A DNA stretch of 41,936 nucleotides from Ohtaekwangia sp036503775 (GCA_036503775.1 DASXWH010000070.1:1-41936); one strand, 5' to 3'; shown: positions 25,600 to 34,461, counted from the first letter of the stretch. A program made the numbers and translations. Notes: generated by a model from the sequence alone, not told the origin.

Positions 25600-25629
25600 T
25601 TTCATACAAGCCAACCCGATTGTATGAAA
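25600..25629 (+). promoter_or_regulatory. Inverted repeat covering the start codon of DUF1349 gene
   Basis: TTTCATACA (25600-25608) and TGTATGAAA (25621-25629) are perfect 9-bp inverted repeats with a 12-nt loop. The right arm contains ATG 25624. In RNA the hairpin would hide the start codon; in DNA the half-sites are 21 bp apart, centre to centre. Confidence 0.5.
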
Positions 25630-26292
25630 CTAACAAAACCTTTTCTTGCTTCTCTTCTTATAGTACACAGTTTAACAGGCCTGTCGCAATCAGAGAAATT
25701 CAGGATCAATTCTATCCCAACAGAACTGACCTGGCGAATTAACCCCATTCAATGGAAATTTGAGAAGGATACGTTGACTATTCATGCCGGTGCCAAAACG
25801 GATTTATTCATTGATCCTCAAGACGAATATTCGGTTGACAATTCTCCCCGGGCCTTGCTGATGCCTGCTCCTCCCTTTCTGTTGAGCTGTAGGGTTGACC
25901 TTGATTTCGCTGCTGACTATGATGCAGGGGTACTTATGCTATATGCCGAAAAGAACACCTGGGCTAAATTCTGTTTTGAATTTTCTCCGGAGAAAAAACC
26001 AAATGTGGTTTCTGTTGTGAACAGGCAAGTTTCGGATGATTGCAATCATGCCGTTATTGAAAACAATGCTGTCTATTTGAGAATAGCCGGACTGGGAAAT
26101 AACAATTATGCATTTCACTATTCCACCGATGGCCGGTACTGGAAACTGGTACGTTACTTTTCACTGGAATCGAAATCACGGATGATGGTTGGATTTTCTG
26201 CTCAATCGCCAACAGGTGAGAAATGTACTGCAAAGTTTTCCTCCATCACTTTTGATTCGCGCAAGCTAAGTGATCTGAGAAACGGTGAATAA
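25624..26292 (+). CDS. Secreted DUF1349 domain protein
   Basis: 222 residues. Signal peptide MKLTKPFLASLLIVHSLTGLSQ, then a DUF1349 concanavalin-like beta-sandwich: LTWRINPIQWKFEKDTLTIH, LFIDPQDEYSVDNSPR, YDAGVLMLYAEKNTWAKFCFE, and FHYSTDGRYWKLVRYF. The fold is shared with YesU-like proteins and some carbohydrate-binding proteins; no catalytic function is established. It is 47 bp downstream of the response regulator, so it may be the third gene of that operon or a separately controlled target. The start codon sits inside an inverted repeat. Convergent with the M20 gene (23 bp between stops). Confidence 0.85.
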   Translation: MKLTKPFLASLLIVHSLTGLSQSEKFRINSIPTELTWRINPIQWKFEKDTLTIHAGAKTDLFIDPQDEYSVDNSPRALLMPAPPFLLSCRVDLDFAADYDAGVLMLYAEKNTWAKFCFEFSPEKKPNVVSVVNRQVSDDCNHAVIENNAVYLRIAGLGNNNYAFHYSTDGRYWKLVRYFSLESKSRMMVGFSAQSPTGEKCTAKFSSITFDSRKLSDLRNGE

Positions 26293-26315
26293 ACATACGA
26301 CTATAACTCCGGCTA

Positions 26316-27617
26316 TTACTTCGAAAGGAACATGTAATCCAGCGTAACATTCAACATCGCTTTCAACCCCGTTAGCATACTGCGTTCGTCCATCATGAAT
26401 TCAGGTGTATGATGAGAGGGTGCTGTCTTGATATCAATTTCAGGAGGGAGCGCTCCAACAAAAAAGAAAAAGCCCGGGATCTTTTGCTGATAGTAGGCAA
26501 AGTCTTCGGCTCCTGTATCCACGGGTATCCGGATTACATTTTTTTCTCCGGCTGCTTTCACCAGGCTATTAACCACTTTTTCAGTGAGAGCAGGATCATT
26601 ATAGGTTACGGGAGTTTTGCTTTCTATAGTGACTTCAGCCCGGGCACCCGCACTTTCTGCAATATGGGTGGCAGTTCGTTTTATTTTTTCATGAATGCTT
26701 TTTTGCATCTCACCATCGAATGTGCGGATCGTTCCTGACATCTCAACGGACTCCGGTATAATGTTCTGGCGAATTCCGGCATGAATAACGCCTACCGAAA
26801 TTATGGCTGGTTCTTTCGTTAATTCTGTTTGCCGGCTTACGATAGTTTGAAGCCCCAGAATGATCTGGGCAGATACAACAACCGGATCAATACCCATCCA
26901 GGGTGCTGCTCCGTGCGATTGCCTGCCGAATACTTTAATGGTGAACCAATCCGAAGCTGCCATCATTCCTGCGGGTTTGTAGGCGATCTGACCCAGTGTG
27001 CGCATGGCCTGAATGTGCAGCCCGAAGATTACGTCAACTTTTGGATTTTCCAGAACACCTTCCTTTACCATCAGTCCCGCACCACCTTCTTCACCAATGG
27101 GTGGTCCTTCTTCGGCCGGTTGAAATATAAATTTGATTGTTCCTTTGAGTTCATTTTTGTTTTTGGCGAGAATCTCAGCTGCACCCATCAGTATGGCTGT
27201 GTGGGCATCATGACCACAGGCATGCATCACACCTGTTTCCTGACCATTAAAGGTTGTTCTTTCTTTGGAAGCGAATGGAAGATTATCTCTTTCAGTAACG
27301 GGTAAGGCATCCATGTCGGCACGCAATGCAATGACAGGTCCGGGCTTCCCGGTTTTTAACAGCGCCACCACTCCTGTGTGTGCTACTCCGGTCTGTATCT
27401 CAAACCCCAGGGATTTTAAATGCTCGGTGACATACGCTGCGGTTTTGAATTCACGATTCGACAATTCAGGAAACTGATGAAAGTGTCTGCGCCAGGTAAT
27501 GACTTTATTCTCTTCTTCTTTTGCCTGAAGTTCAACGCGGGCTTGTAACTTTGAACTAACCTGACCAAGACAGGTAACAGAAAGCAGTGTCAGTATGGAG
27601 CAGAATAATTTCTTCAT
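26316..27617 (-). CDS. Secreted M20 family amidohydrolase
   Basis: 433 residues. Signal peptide MKKLFCSILTLLSVTCLGQ, then an M20D peptidase/amidohydrolase (hippuricase/AbgB-like): WRRHFHQFPELSNREFKTA, ALRADMDALPV, metal-site Cys/His in GVMHACGHDAHTAI, FQPAEEGPP (catalytic Glu pair), and the dimerisation-lid HGAAPWMGIDP. The last metal ligand is in PSHHTPEFMMDE. It is predicted to hydrolyse N-acyl amino acids or similar amides in the periplasm. It is the exported paralogue of the partial cytoplasmic gene at 1-446. Divergent from the Rieske gene. Confidence 0.93.
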   Translation of the reverse strand: MKKLFCSILTLLSVTCLGQVSSKLQARVELQAKEEENKVITWRRHFHQFPELSNREFKTAAYVTEHLKSLGFEIQTGVAHTGVVALLKTGKPGPVIALRADMDALPVTERDNLPFASKERTTFNGQETGVMHACGHDAHTAILMGAAEILAKNKNELKGTIKFIFQPAEEGPPIGEEGGAGLMVKEGVLENPKVDVIFGLHIQAMRTLGQIAYKPAGMMAASDWFTIKVFGRQSHGAAPWMGIDPVVVSAQIILGLQTIVSRQTELTKEPAIISVGVIHAGIRQNIIPESVEMSGTIRTFDGEMQKSIHEKIKRTATHIAESAGARAEVTIESKTPVTYNDPALTEKVVNSLVKAAGEKNVIRIPVDTGAEDFAYYQQKIPGFFFFVGALPPEIDIKTAPSHHTPEFMMDERSMLTGLKAMLNVTLDYMFLSK

Positions 27618-27676
27618 ATCCTATTTTGAATTCGGATCAAGATATGGAATAAGGTACAGGTGATCAACGATAATGT

Positions 27677-27997
27677 ATGGAGTGGATTAAGATTTTTACC
27701 AGCGAAGCTGAAGCAAAAAGTAAGCTGACAAAAGACAGGCCTCAACTGCTTGTACTTCATGGAAAACGAATTTGCCTGGTGTGGCATGGTGAGGCCTTCC
27801 GGGCTGTGCAGGATGCCTGCACGCATAACGGAGAGTCATTGAGTAAGGGTAGTATAAACTACCTGGGTGAAATCATTTGCCCGTGGCATAATTACCGGTT
27901 TGATCTTAACAGTGGAAAAGCCTGCGATTCGTCCAGTGCGGATTTAAAAACCTATCCGGTCAGGATTGATGAGACGGGTTTTTTCGTGGGCCTATAA
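27677..27997 (+). CDS. Rieske [2Fe-2S] ferredoxin-like protein
   Basis: 106 residues, a single Rieske domain. Cluster ligands are Cys48/His50 in CTHNG and Cys68/His71 in CPWHNYRF, spaced as in NirD/BphF-type soluble Rieske ferredoxins (no disulfide cysteines as in the bc1 type). It probably passes electrons to an oxygenase or reductase elsewhere, as no oxygenase or reductase gene is adjacent. It starts at ATG 27677 (MEWIKIFTS). No signal peptide, so cytoplasmic. Confidence 0.92.
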   Translation: MEWIKIFTSEAEAKSKLTKDRPQLLVLHGKRICLVWHGEAFRAVQDACTHNGESLSKGSINYLGEIICPWHNYRFDLNSGKACDSSSADLKTYPVRIDETGFFVGL

Positions 27998-28078
27998 CAC
28001 ACCGCCATTTAGCGTATAAACTATATACTTTATAATTCCTATTTTCGTTTCTTAAACCGGTATTCAAACTTAGTGTAC

Positions 28079-29068
28079 GTGCGATTTCTGTTTTTTCTTC
28101 TGCTGTTTTATACATCATCTGCGCCAGCTCAATTACTGGATGAGGAAAAAAACCTGGTGAGTCAACTGAATCTTTCAGGAGGTCTTCCCGAAAAGCTTTT
28201 AAGTACACGAACCGCAGTATTCCATAGTTATACATTTACGCCAAAAGAATTAAACGATGCGCAGGGATATTTTCAGCGTTCCGGAATTGATGCCCTGGTT
28301 TATTTCGAAACAGACCGATTGATCGCCAATGCGGATGTGACCAGAACCTTTTCAGATTACTTGCTCAAACGTGAAATAGCTAACCTTATCTTCCTGGAAA
28401 AAACAGAAAGTGACTATCGGATAGTGATTACCCTTTTTAATGGAAAGGAGAGCGTGGTTGACCCCAAACAAAATGCGTGGACTGTCTCGAACACCGTTTT
28501 CACGGAAATTCTTAAAACAGTGTACCGCACTACGGCCAACCAGTTAAAGAAACAAAATATGCTGGTTAATGATGTTCCGGAAACTGATATTCAGGTTAAT
28601 CCAATACTCGGAAAACGAAATGAATTTTTTGCGATGGATCTTAAGGTCGATATGCTGTCAGTGCCAAAGACGGGTGATCCGGTGATTGACCAGCAGCTTG
28701 ATGAATATTTTAAAGCCAATTATCCGTTAAAGTATAAGCTCACGGAACCAGGCTTGTCAGATAAGGAGCTTCGCAAACAGGGTTACTTGTATGTGCTTAG
28801 ATTCATTCACACACGAGGCATTGCAGCCCGTGAGTTGCTTGGTTATAACATGACCAAATCGGAGAGTGCACTGGCTTCAGTAACCTATCCAAACGGCCAA
28901 TCTGTACTGAAAAACATTCCTTCCAATACTGTAATTTATAAAGCCTACTTCAAGCACATTGATTCCGGTAATGTGTTTCTAGGCACAAAGTGGGATGCGG
29001 ATATCAGCTGGGATGCAGCGCTTCGCAATCACATCCAGGGTTTAAAACTGGAGTTTCGACTGAACTAG
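28079..29068 (+). CDS. Hypothetical secreted protein
   Basis: About 329 residues from GTG 28079 (the frame also offers GTG 28073). A signal peptide is clear (VRFLFFLLLFYTSSAPAQ). I do not recognise a family. The mature protein is rich in mixed alpha/beta segments, with charged stretches such as TFSDYLLKREIANLIFLEKT and a C-terminal region ending SWDAALRNHIQGLKLEFRLN. No membrane helices, metal motifs or repeats are seen. It stands between the Rieske gene (81 bp upstream) and the CHASE3/GAF sensor (88 bp downstream) on the same strand; any functional link is unproven. Confidence 0.75.
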   Translation: MRFLFFLLLFYTSSAPAQLLDEEKNLVSQLNLSGGLPEKLLSTRTAVFHSYTFTPKELNDAQGYFQRSGIDALVYFETDRLIANADVTRTFSDYLLKREIANLIFLEKTESDYRIVITLFNGKESVVDPKQNAWTVSNTVFTEILKTVYRTTANQLKKQNMLVNDVPETDIQVNPILGKRNEFFAMDLKVDMLSVPKTGDPVIDQQLDEYFKANYPLKYKLTEPGLSDKELRKQGYLYVLRFIHTRGIAARELLGYNMTKSESALASVTYPNGQSVLKNIPSNTVIYKAYFKHIDSGNVFLGTKWDADISWDAALRNHIQGLKLEFRLN

Positions 29069-29156
29069 TTTTCCATCATTATTCGTTTGGATTTTTACAG
29101 CTGTTTGGTTAAATAACTTCTTCAAAGAGCCCACTCTTAACCCAAAAACTACAACT

Positions 29157-30740
29157 ATGAAAAAGGTTCTGGCACTGCTAAAAGGAAAGGCCATCTACCT
29201 GGCTATTTTGATGATTCTGGTCCTGATGTTGTTCACGTCCATTTTTGCTTTTCGCAACCAAAATGTGATGAAGGAAACAGAAGCAATAGTCAAGGAAGCT
29301 GAGTATGGCATTCGGAAAAACAATGAATTGCTGAGTTGGCTGCACCTCACCGATATGGGTGTGCGCGGATTTGCTCTCGGCAGAGCAGAGGCCTTGCTTT
29401 ATCCATTCAATCTTACAAAGGAAGGATTCCCAAGAGATGTTGACTCCGTGCGTGCGGTAATGAAAAAACAAGGATACCCCCAGGAGAATTTTGAAAAGTA
29501 TGTCGAGAAAATGGCTCAGTATATAAGCTTTAATGCGGAGTTGGTTGAACTGGCCCGCGTAGACAGTATGTCTCAGTTTAAGGCACTAATGGCTGAAGAC
29601 AGAGGTTTTAACGTATGGAAAGCATATCAGGGATTTTCTACTGATTTCGTTAAGCATGAGCAGGACCTGAAGCGTGTTGCAGAAAGGCGTTATTCGAATG
29701 CGGTAACCAGTAACCTGATTATTCAAATTGCCTTGCTGGTGATTGGAATACCCGCGCTCTATGTTATTTATTCCCGGATTAAAAACCAGGAGTCTCATCG
29801 GCAGTCATTGTTGCTTAACCTTGAGCAAAACAACAGAAAGTATGTATTTGATCCGGGCACAGCGGCTTCGGATGACGCTGCAGAAATTTTGAACTCGTCT
29901 ATTCAGAATATTAAAAATGCTTCAGGTTTTATCAAAAAGATTACTTCCGGTGATTTTGAAGTAACCTGGCCGGGAATGAATAAAGATAATGTCAAGCTGA
30001 ACACTGAAAACCTTTCGGGAATTGTTATGGACATGCGCGATCAGATGAAGCGCATACAGGACGAAGACCGCAAGCGCATGTGGACAACCGAAGGTATAAC
30101 TAAATTCACGGAGATCATTCGTCAGCACCAAGACAATGCTACTGCCTTAGCCGATCAGGCGACACGCTTCCTGGTCAGATACCTGGGTGCTCAACAGGGG
30201 GCTACCTTTGTTCTGCAGGAAGATATTGAAGAGAATCAGTTTCTGGAACTAAGTGCATGTTATGCATTTGATAAAAAGAAATTCCTGGAGAAAAGAATTG
30301 ATATCGGACAAGGATTGATTGGTCAGACATTTCTGGAAGGAACAACAGTCGTACTCAAAGCTGTTCCTAATGGATACACACACATCACATCGGGTTTGGG
30401 TGAAGCAACACCGAGTTGCGTTTTGATTGTACCCATGCGGTATAATGAAAAAACGGAAGGGATTTTTGAATTGGCTGGGTTCACGCAATGGCAGGATTAT
30501 CAACAGTCATTCGTGGAAAAAGCTACAGAGTACATGGCAGCCGCAATCTCAACAGTTCGGTCAACTCAGAAAATGAAACAGCTGGTTGAACAGATGCAAT
30601 CTCAGACGCAACAGCTTCATGCGCAGGAAGAAGAGATGCGGCAAAACATGGAAGAGTTATCGGCAACGAATGAAGAAATGAAACGCAAAGAAGCAGAGTA
30701 TATTAGCAAGCTCAGAGCAGTAGGAGTTGAACAGGACTAA
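29157..30740 (+). CDS. Membrane CHASE3-like/GAF sensor protein lacking an output domain
   Basis: 527 residues. Helix 1 (about 13-32), a periplasmic four-helix-type CHASE3-like region (35-180: LLSWLHLTDMGVRGFALGR, FVKHEQDLKRVAERRY), helix 2 (about 184-204), a HAMP-like stretch, then a GAF domain (about 320-465: ATRFLVRYLGAQQGATFVLQ, IDIGQGLIGQTFLEG, CVLIVPMRYNEKTEGIFELA). It ends with a coiled coil of heptads (MQSQTQQLHAQEEEMRQNM, ELSATNEEMKRKEAEY). In relatives this coil usually leads into PAS or kinase domains; here the stop follows within about ten residues, before the inverted repeat at 30741. It could signal by partner binding or be a truncated kinase. Confidence 0.85.
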   Translation: MKKVLALLKGKAIYLAILMILVLMLFTSIFAFRNQNVMKETEAIVKEAEYGIRKNNELLSWLHLTDMGVRGFALGRAEALLYPFNLTKEGFPRDVDSVRAVMKKQGYPQENFEKYVEKMAQYISFNAELVELARVDSMSQFKALMAEDRGFNVWKAYQGFSTDFVKHEQDLKRVAERRYSNAVTSNLIIQIALLVIGIPALYVIYSRIKNQESHRQSLLLNLEQNNRKYVFDPGTAASDDAAEILNSSIQNIKNASGFIKKITSGDFEVTWPGMNKDNVKLNTENLSGIVMDMRDQMKRIQDEDRKRMWTTEGITKFTEIIRQHQDNATALADQATRFLVRYLGAQQGATFVLQEDIEENQFLELSACYAFDKKKFLEKRIDIGQGLIGQTFLEGTTVVLKAVPNGYTHITSGLGEATPSCVLIVPMRYNEKTEGIFELAGFTQWQDYQQSFVEKATEYMAAAISTVRSTQKMKQLVEQMQSQTQQLHAQEEEMRQNMEELSATNEEMKRKEAEYISKLRAVGVEQD

Positions 30741-30798
30741 AAGTTTAAAGTCTGATGTTTAAAGTTAGTGCCAACTTTAAACATCAGGCTTTAAACTT
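30741..30798. repeat. 26-bp-arm inverted repeat at convergent gene ends
   Basis: Left arm 30741-30766 and right arm 30773-30798 are complementary at 25 of 26 positions (the mismatch is a G-T), with a 6-nt spacer AGTGCC. The arms are AT-rich, built from AAGTTTAAAG, GATGTTTAAAGTT and their complements. It starts directly after the GAF gene stop and ends 6 bp before the stop of the convergent 203-residue gene. It may act as a two-way terminator; it shares the 12-mer AACTTTAAACAT with the repeat at 6123-6164. Confidence 0.85.
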
Positions 30799-30804
30799 GA
30801 CTTG

Positions 30805-31398
30805 TTACTGAACCAGTTTGGCGATTTGTGTTACGGGAATAGTATTCGCAAGACGAAGGACGTCAGCTTCAGCGCTGTCGTTCACCGTAAACGTGAGCAA
30901 GGTGGTGTTCAGTGGAATCTGTAGGGTAAAATTTGTCTTGTTCGTTTCTGTATCTGTATTTTTTTGAAGTACGCCTTTATACCCTTGTACTTTTACAGTC
31001 TTTTGAGTGCCATCTCCTGAGTTCCCCATCATTGGCAGGGAAAGTATAGCATTGAGCGAACTCACCAGTGGTGAATTTCCCATAATATCAAGGACAGCAT
31101 TTTTCTCTCCGGTGCCATACGTACGATGGATTAATACACCTGCGAGTCCGGTGTTTACCGTTACGTTGTCTTCTTTTGGGTTGGAAGCCATAGCATCCAT
31201 TTTAGCAGGAAGGAGCTTCATGATTTCCTTTCCAACAACAATATCGATATCATTTAACATTTGCTGAAGGGCAAAGCGGGTGTCTTCCAGATTTCCGGAT
31301 GAATAAGCCGAACGTGCAGACGCCAGATTTTTATCGAACTCCTGTGCCTGTACCGAAAAGGAAGAAGCGATTGCAATTAGTATGAATAATTTTTTCAT
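30805..31398 (-). CDS. Hypothetical secreted protein, paralogue of upstream gene
   Basis: About 197 residues from ATG at 31396-31398 (MKKLFILIAIASSFSVQAQ signal peptide; an upstream ATG at 31414-31416 is less likely). The mature part begins with helical SARSAYSSGNLEDTRFALQQ, then LPAKMDAMASNP, TGLAGVLIHRTYG and VKVQGYKGVLQKN, ending in an alternating strand region. It aligns along its length with the neighbouring 265-residue protein (shared pattern: A..A..S....D.R.A.QQ, G....K.LP, GLAG..I.R.Y, .K..KG...V). The family is not one I can name. The two are 26 bp apart, evidently an operon formed by duplication. Confidence 0.82.
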   Translation of the reverse strand: MKKLFILIAIASSFSVQAQEFDKNLASARSAYSSGNLEDTRFALQQMLNDIDIVVGKEIMKLLPAKMDAMASNPKEDNVTVNTGLAGVLIHRTYGTGEKNAVLDIMGNSPLVSSLNAILSLPMMGNSGDGTQKTVKVQGYKGVLQKNTDTETNKTNFTLQIPLNTTLLTFTVNDSAEADVLRLANTIPVTQIAKLVQ

Positions 31399-31424
31399 GG
31401 TATTCTTGATTAGCATGTAGTGGA

Positions 31425-32222
31425 TTACTTTTCTCCCAGTGTTTTAATGAGGCCGTCAATATCGAAGGCATTGGCAGCTGTCATCACTTCCTGCTCACTG
31501 GCAAAATTCACGGCTTCCCAAACAATAAGGGAAGTCTGTCCTAACGGAACGCTGAGTTTATAACCACTTGATTCATTGTATTCAATAACCGCGCGATGTC
31601 CTTTTACTTTTGTTTGCTTCCAGTTTTGCTCGCCACCCGTAGTTTGTGAATATCCGCCATTGGCGAGATACATATTCACGGCTGACATCCATGCTGAATT
31701 ATTCGCGATCATGGTACGGAGCTGCTTATCTTCTTTCAGGTATTCGCGTTGGATCGTCAGGCCTGCCCAACCCCAACCTGTCGATGTCACCTGGTCAGAC
31801 TCTTTTTGGTAAGGAAGACTGCTTACCGTTTCCGGAAGAGACTTTAATACTTTATTGCCAATTTCCATTTCTACACCAAGCATAGCTTGCTGCACAGCAT
31901 AACGGGCATCACCATAGCTATTGGATTTAAATGCAGTCTCGGCATCAGTAAGATTAGCCTTTACATCCGGAGGTGTTGTAACCAGGCCGCCACCACCTTT
32001 ATTGGTGGGATTGCCAGACCCGGAACTTGAGCTGCCGGAATTCGTTGATCCCGATTGATCATTTCCACCGGTGTTTAATCCGGCCTTTTCTTTTGCTTTT
32101 TTCTCAGCTGCATTTTCAGCGGCCTGTTCCGCTTTTTGTTTGAGCTTGCCAAGTAACCCTTGCCCATTCAATGCGAATGAAACGAAGACGGCAACACAAA
32201 CCAGGAGAATTCTAGAAATCAT
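31425..32222 (-). CDS. Hypothetical secreted protein with Gly/Ser linker, tandem paralogue
   Basis: 265 residues. Signal peptide MISRILLVCVAVFVSFALNGQ, then an Ala/Glu/Lys-rich amphipathic helix (LLGKLKQKAEQAAENAAEKK), a low-complexity Gly/Ser/Asn linker (about 50-80), and a C-terminal domain of about 180 residues homologous to the downstream 203-residue protein: AFKSNSYGDARYAVQQAM, GNKVLKSLPETV, WGWAGLTIQREY, KVKGHRAVIEYN. Function unknown. It is separated from the TonB-dependent receptor gene by 118 bp containing a terminator, so it probably has its own promoter. Confidence 0.82.
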   Translation of the reverse strand: MISRILLVCVAVFVSFALNGQGLLGKLKQKAEQAAENAAEKKAKEKAGLNTGGNDQSGSTNSGSSSSGSGNPTNKGGGGLVTTPPDVKANLTDAETAFKSNSYGDARYAVQQAMLGVEMEIGNKVLKSLPETVSSLPYQKESDQVTSTGWGWAGLTIQREYLKEDKQLRTMIANNSAWMSAVNMYLANGGYSQTTGGEQNWKQTKVKGHRAVIEYNESSGYKLSVPLGQTSLIVWEAVNFASEQEVMTAANAFDIDGLIKTLGEK

Positions 32223-32291
32223 AATAGTAGGTTGTTTTGAAAATTAAACTTACGAAGAAAACAGAAAAGGGTTTGACAAAAAGGATGAAAC

Positions 32292-32318
32292 AAAAAAAGG
32301 GCCGCACTATTGCGGCCC
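32292..32318 (-). terminator. Intrinsic terminator of TonB-dependent receptor gene
   Basis: GCGGCCC and GGGCCGC arms (32299-32305 and 32312-32318) with a 6-nt loop; on the minus strand they are followed by seven T residues (32292-32298). Confidence 0.9.
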
Positions 32319-32340
32319 CCATGTTTATGTTGTTGTAGAA

Positions 32341-34440
32341 TTACTTGGTCATGTTGTAGGATAAACCTCCGGTGTAGAGCCCGGCAGTTTGATCCGCTGC
32401 ATAAAATTCTCTTGAGTCTGTACCGAAGAGATTTCTTGCATTGATAAACAGATTAAGGTTTTTAACAACTTCATACGAAACCTTTGCATTCATTGTGAAT
32501 TTTCCGTTGATCTGTCCGAAAGCATATTGCGGTGTGCTTGAATCTTCCGGATCGTAAGACCCGTCATATTGGGTTTGCTTTGTAAAGTAGTAACCACTGA
32601 GGTTAATGTTGAGCTTCGAAGTGGGTTTATAGTTAAAGTAGAAACCCCCGTATGATGCAGGAGTATATGCATGCTTACTATCATCGAAGGTTACCATCCC
32701 GGGAGGAACAATAGCCGGATCTACATAAAGTGATGGCAGATCTTCTGTTTCCGTTTTTTGGAAGGTGAAGAATGGTTTGAACTGAATTTTTTCGTTGGGT
32801 ACAAAGTTCAATGAAACCGTTGCACCGATTTGTTCAGCTTCCGTTGGGATATTGTTGAATTGTTGAGGGCCTGCGGTCTGAATAATAGCAGTCAGGTTTT
32901 CACCGGTTTGACGGAACACATCGATGTCCAGTTGAAATTTATTACTGAGCTGTGAACGATACCCGATTTCAATCATATTCAGGGTAAACAAATCCAGATT
33001 GGTATTCCCAACTTGTCCGCCACCAATGTCTACAAAGTTGTAACCAATAAACGAGCCACTGTTCGAACGTGTTATCGCAGCCCTAACCAGATTTTTTGAA
33101 TTGATCTTGTAAGTGGTTGCAAACTCGTACGCCAGGTAAGCATCATCGGGATCTGAAAACTTATCTACGCGAAGTCCGGCCAGCACACGAAGTTTTTCAG
33201 TGAAGTTCAGATCTGCGCGAATATATCCGGCCAATGTGGTAATGGTGTTTTCAGCATTGAATAAACCGATGGTACCATCGTTCACGGGATCAACATAGTC
33301 ACGGTCGTCAAATGTTACGGTCTGATAACTAGCGCCCGGAGTAATACTGTATTTATCTCCGATTTTAAAATCATACTCGGCAACGGCATCATAAACATTG
33401 AAGTCATATTCAGCCCAGGGTGAAGGAATATTTAACCGGGTGTCCAGGTTGTGTCCGGTTAAATATGAGGTGCGGAAGTTCAGACCATAAATCTTGGCGT
33501 TTAGATTAGCTGATGTATTTTCTGTATTACCATCCATAAGCGGATTGGAAATCCATATCTTTTGAAATTCAGCTGCCTGTGTCGTCAGTGTCAGGTCAAA
33601 CGAAACTTGTTCTGACACATTGTAATCAAAGTACCCGTTTACACCCCATTTACTTAATGAACGTGATGGATCCGGATATTTAAGATCGCGTTCAGCCGGA
33701 TCTGCGATCATATCGCTCAGGTCTTCATAAGTACCTGTTCCTTCACTGTAGTATTTGCTATCAACTCTGTTTCTATCCTGAAAATTTCCGGAAACAATGG
33801 CACTGAACTTGCCAAACTTTTTGCCAACGCTGGCATTGACAATAGTAGTACCTAATGTACCTGCCTGAACATTGGCATTTACTAAAGCTTCCGACTCATT
33901 CAGTCGTTTGGTAATGATGTTGATAACACCGGTTACGGCATTTGGACCGAATAAAGGAGATGACGGACCACGCACAATCTCAATTCGTTCTACATCATTG
34001 ATGTCAATGGAAAGAGATTCCCAGTTTGTCCCACCCAACCCATGATTAAAAACCGGGCGGTTGTCAATCATCACCAGTGTATAGGAATTTGTTTTTAAGA
34101 ATGTACCGTTCGTTCGGGTAAGGTTCTCCATCCCACGAATGTGGATGTCGTACATGCCATTAGCTTGTTCTCTGACAATAACACCCGGAGCAAGTTTTAA
34201 TGCTTCCATGATGCTGGTTGAGCCAGCTTTGTCAATGTCAGAGCGCGTAATGGTGTAACTGGAGAGCGGGGCATCAAATAGCGTCTCGTCTTTTTTAGAC
34301 GCTGAATTGATCGGAACATTCATGAGTTCCTCAAGTGAGAGCGTGAAGAGATCTTCTTCAACGGGTTGCTGTTCCTGGGCAAATGATGGCGCAGCACAAA
34401 CCAGGGCCGCCAACAATACTAGAGCGTAGTTAGGTTTCAT
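32341..34440 (-). CDS. TonB-dependent outer-membrane receptor
   Basis: 699 residues. Signal peptide ending SFAQ, an N-terminal segment LSLEELMNVPINSASKKDET, then a plug domain (about 55-170: SIMEALKLAPGVIVREQ, DIHIRGMEN, VERIEIVRGPSSPLFGPNAV, GVINIITKR) and a 22-strand-type barrel of alternating aromatic strands to the C-terminus. No carboxypeptidase-like beta domain precedes the plug and no SusD partner follows, so it is not a SusC-type glycan importer. The last residues are GLSYNMTK, lacking the usual terminal aromatic residue. The ligand is unknown. A -7 box lies 22 bp upstream, and a terminator downstream. Confidence 0.92.
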   Translation of the reverse strand: MKPNYALVLLAALVCAAPSFAQEQQPVEEDLFTLSLEELMNVPINSASKKDETLFDAPLSSYTITRSDIDKAGSTSIMEALKLAPGVIVREQANGMYDIHIRGMENLTRTNGTFLKTNSYTLVMIDNRPVFNHGLGGTNWESLSIDINDVERIEIVRGPSSPLFGPNAVTGVINIITKRLNESEALVNANVQAGTLGTTIVNASVGKKFGKFSAIVSGNFQDRNRVDSKYYSEGTGTYEDLSDMIADPAERDLKYPDPSRSLSKWGVNGYFDYNVSEQVSFDLTLTTQAAEFQKIWISNPLMDGNTENTSANLNAKIYGLNFRTSYLTGHNLDTRLNIPSPWAEYDFNVYDAVAEYDFKIGDKYSITPGASYQTVTFDDRDYVDPVNDGTIGLFNAENTITTLAGYIRADLNFTEKLRVLAGLRVDKFSDPDDAYLAYEFATTYKINSKNLVRAAITRSNSGSFIGYNFVDIGGGQVGNTNLDLFTLNMIEIGYRSQLSNKFQLDIDVFRQTGENLTAIIQTAGPQQFNNIPTEAEQIGATVSLNFVPNEKIQFKPFFTFQKTETEDLPSLYVDPAIVPPGMVTFDDSKHAYTPASYGGFYFNYKPTSKLNINLSGYYFTKQTQYDGSYDPEDSSTPQYAFGQINGKFTMNAKVSYEVVKNLNLFINARNLFGTDSREFYAADQTAGLYTGGLSYNMTK

Positions 34441-34461
34441 TAGGTCTTATTTTTTCTATGA

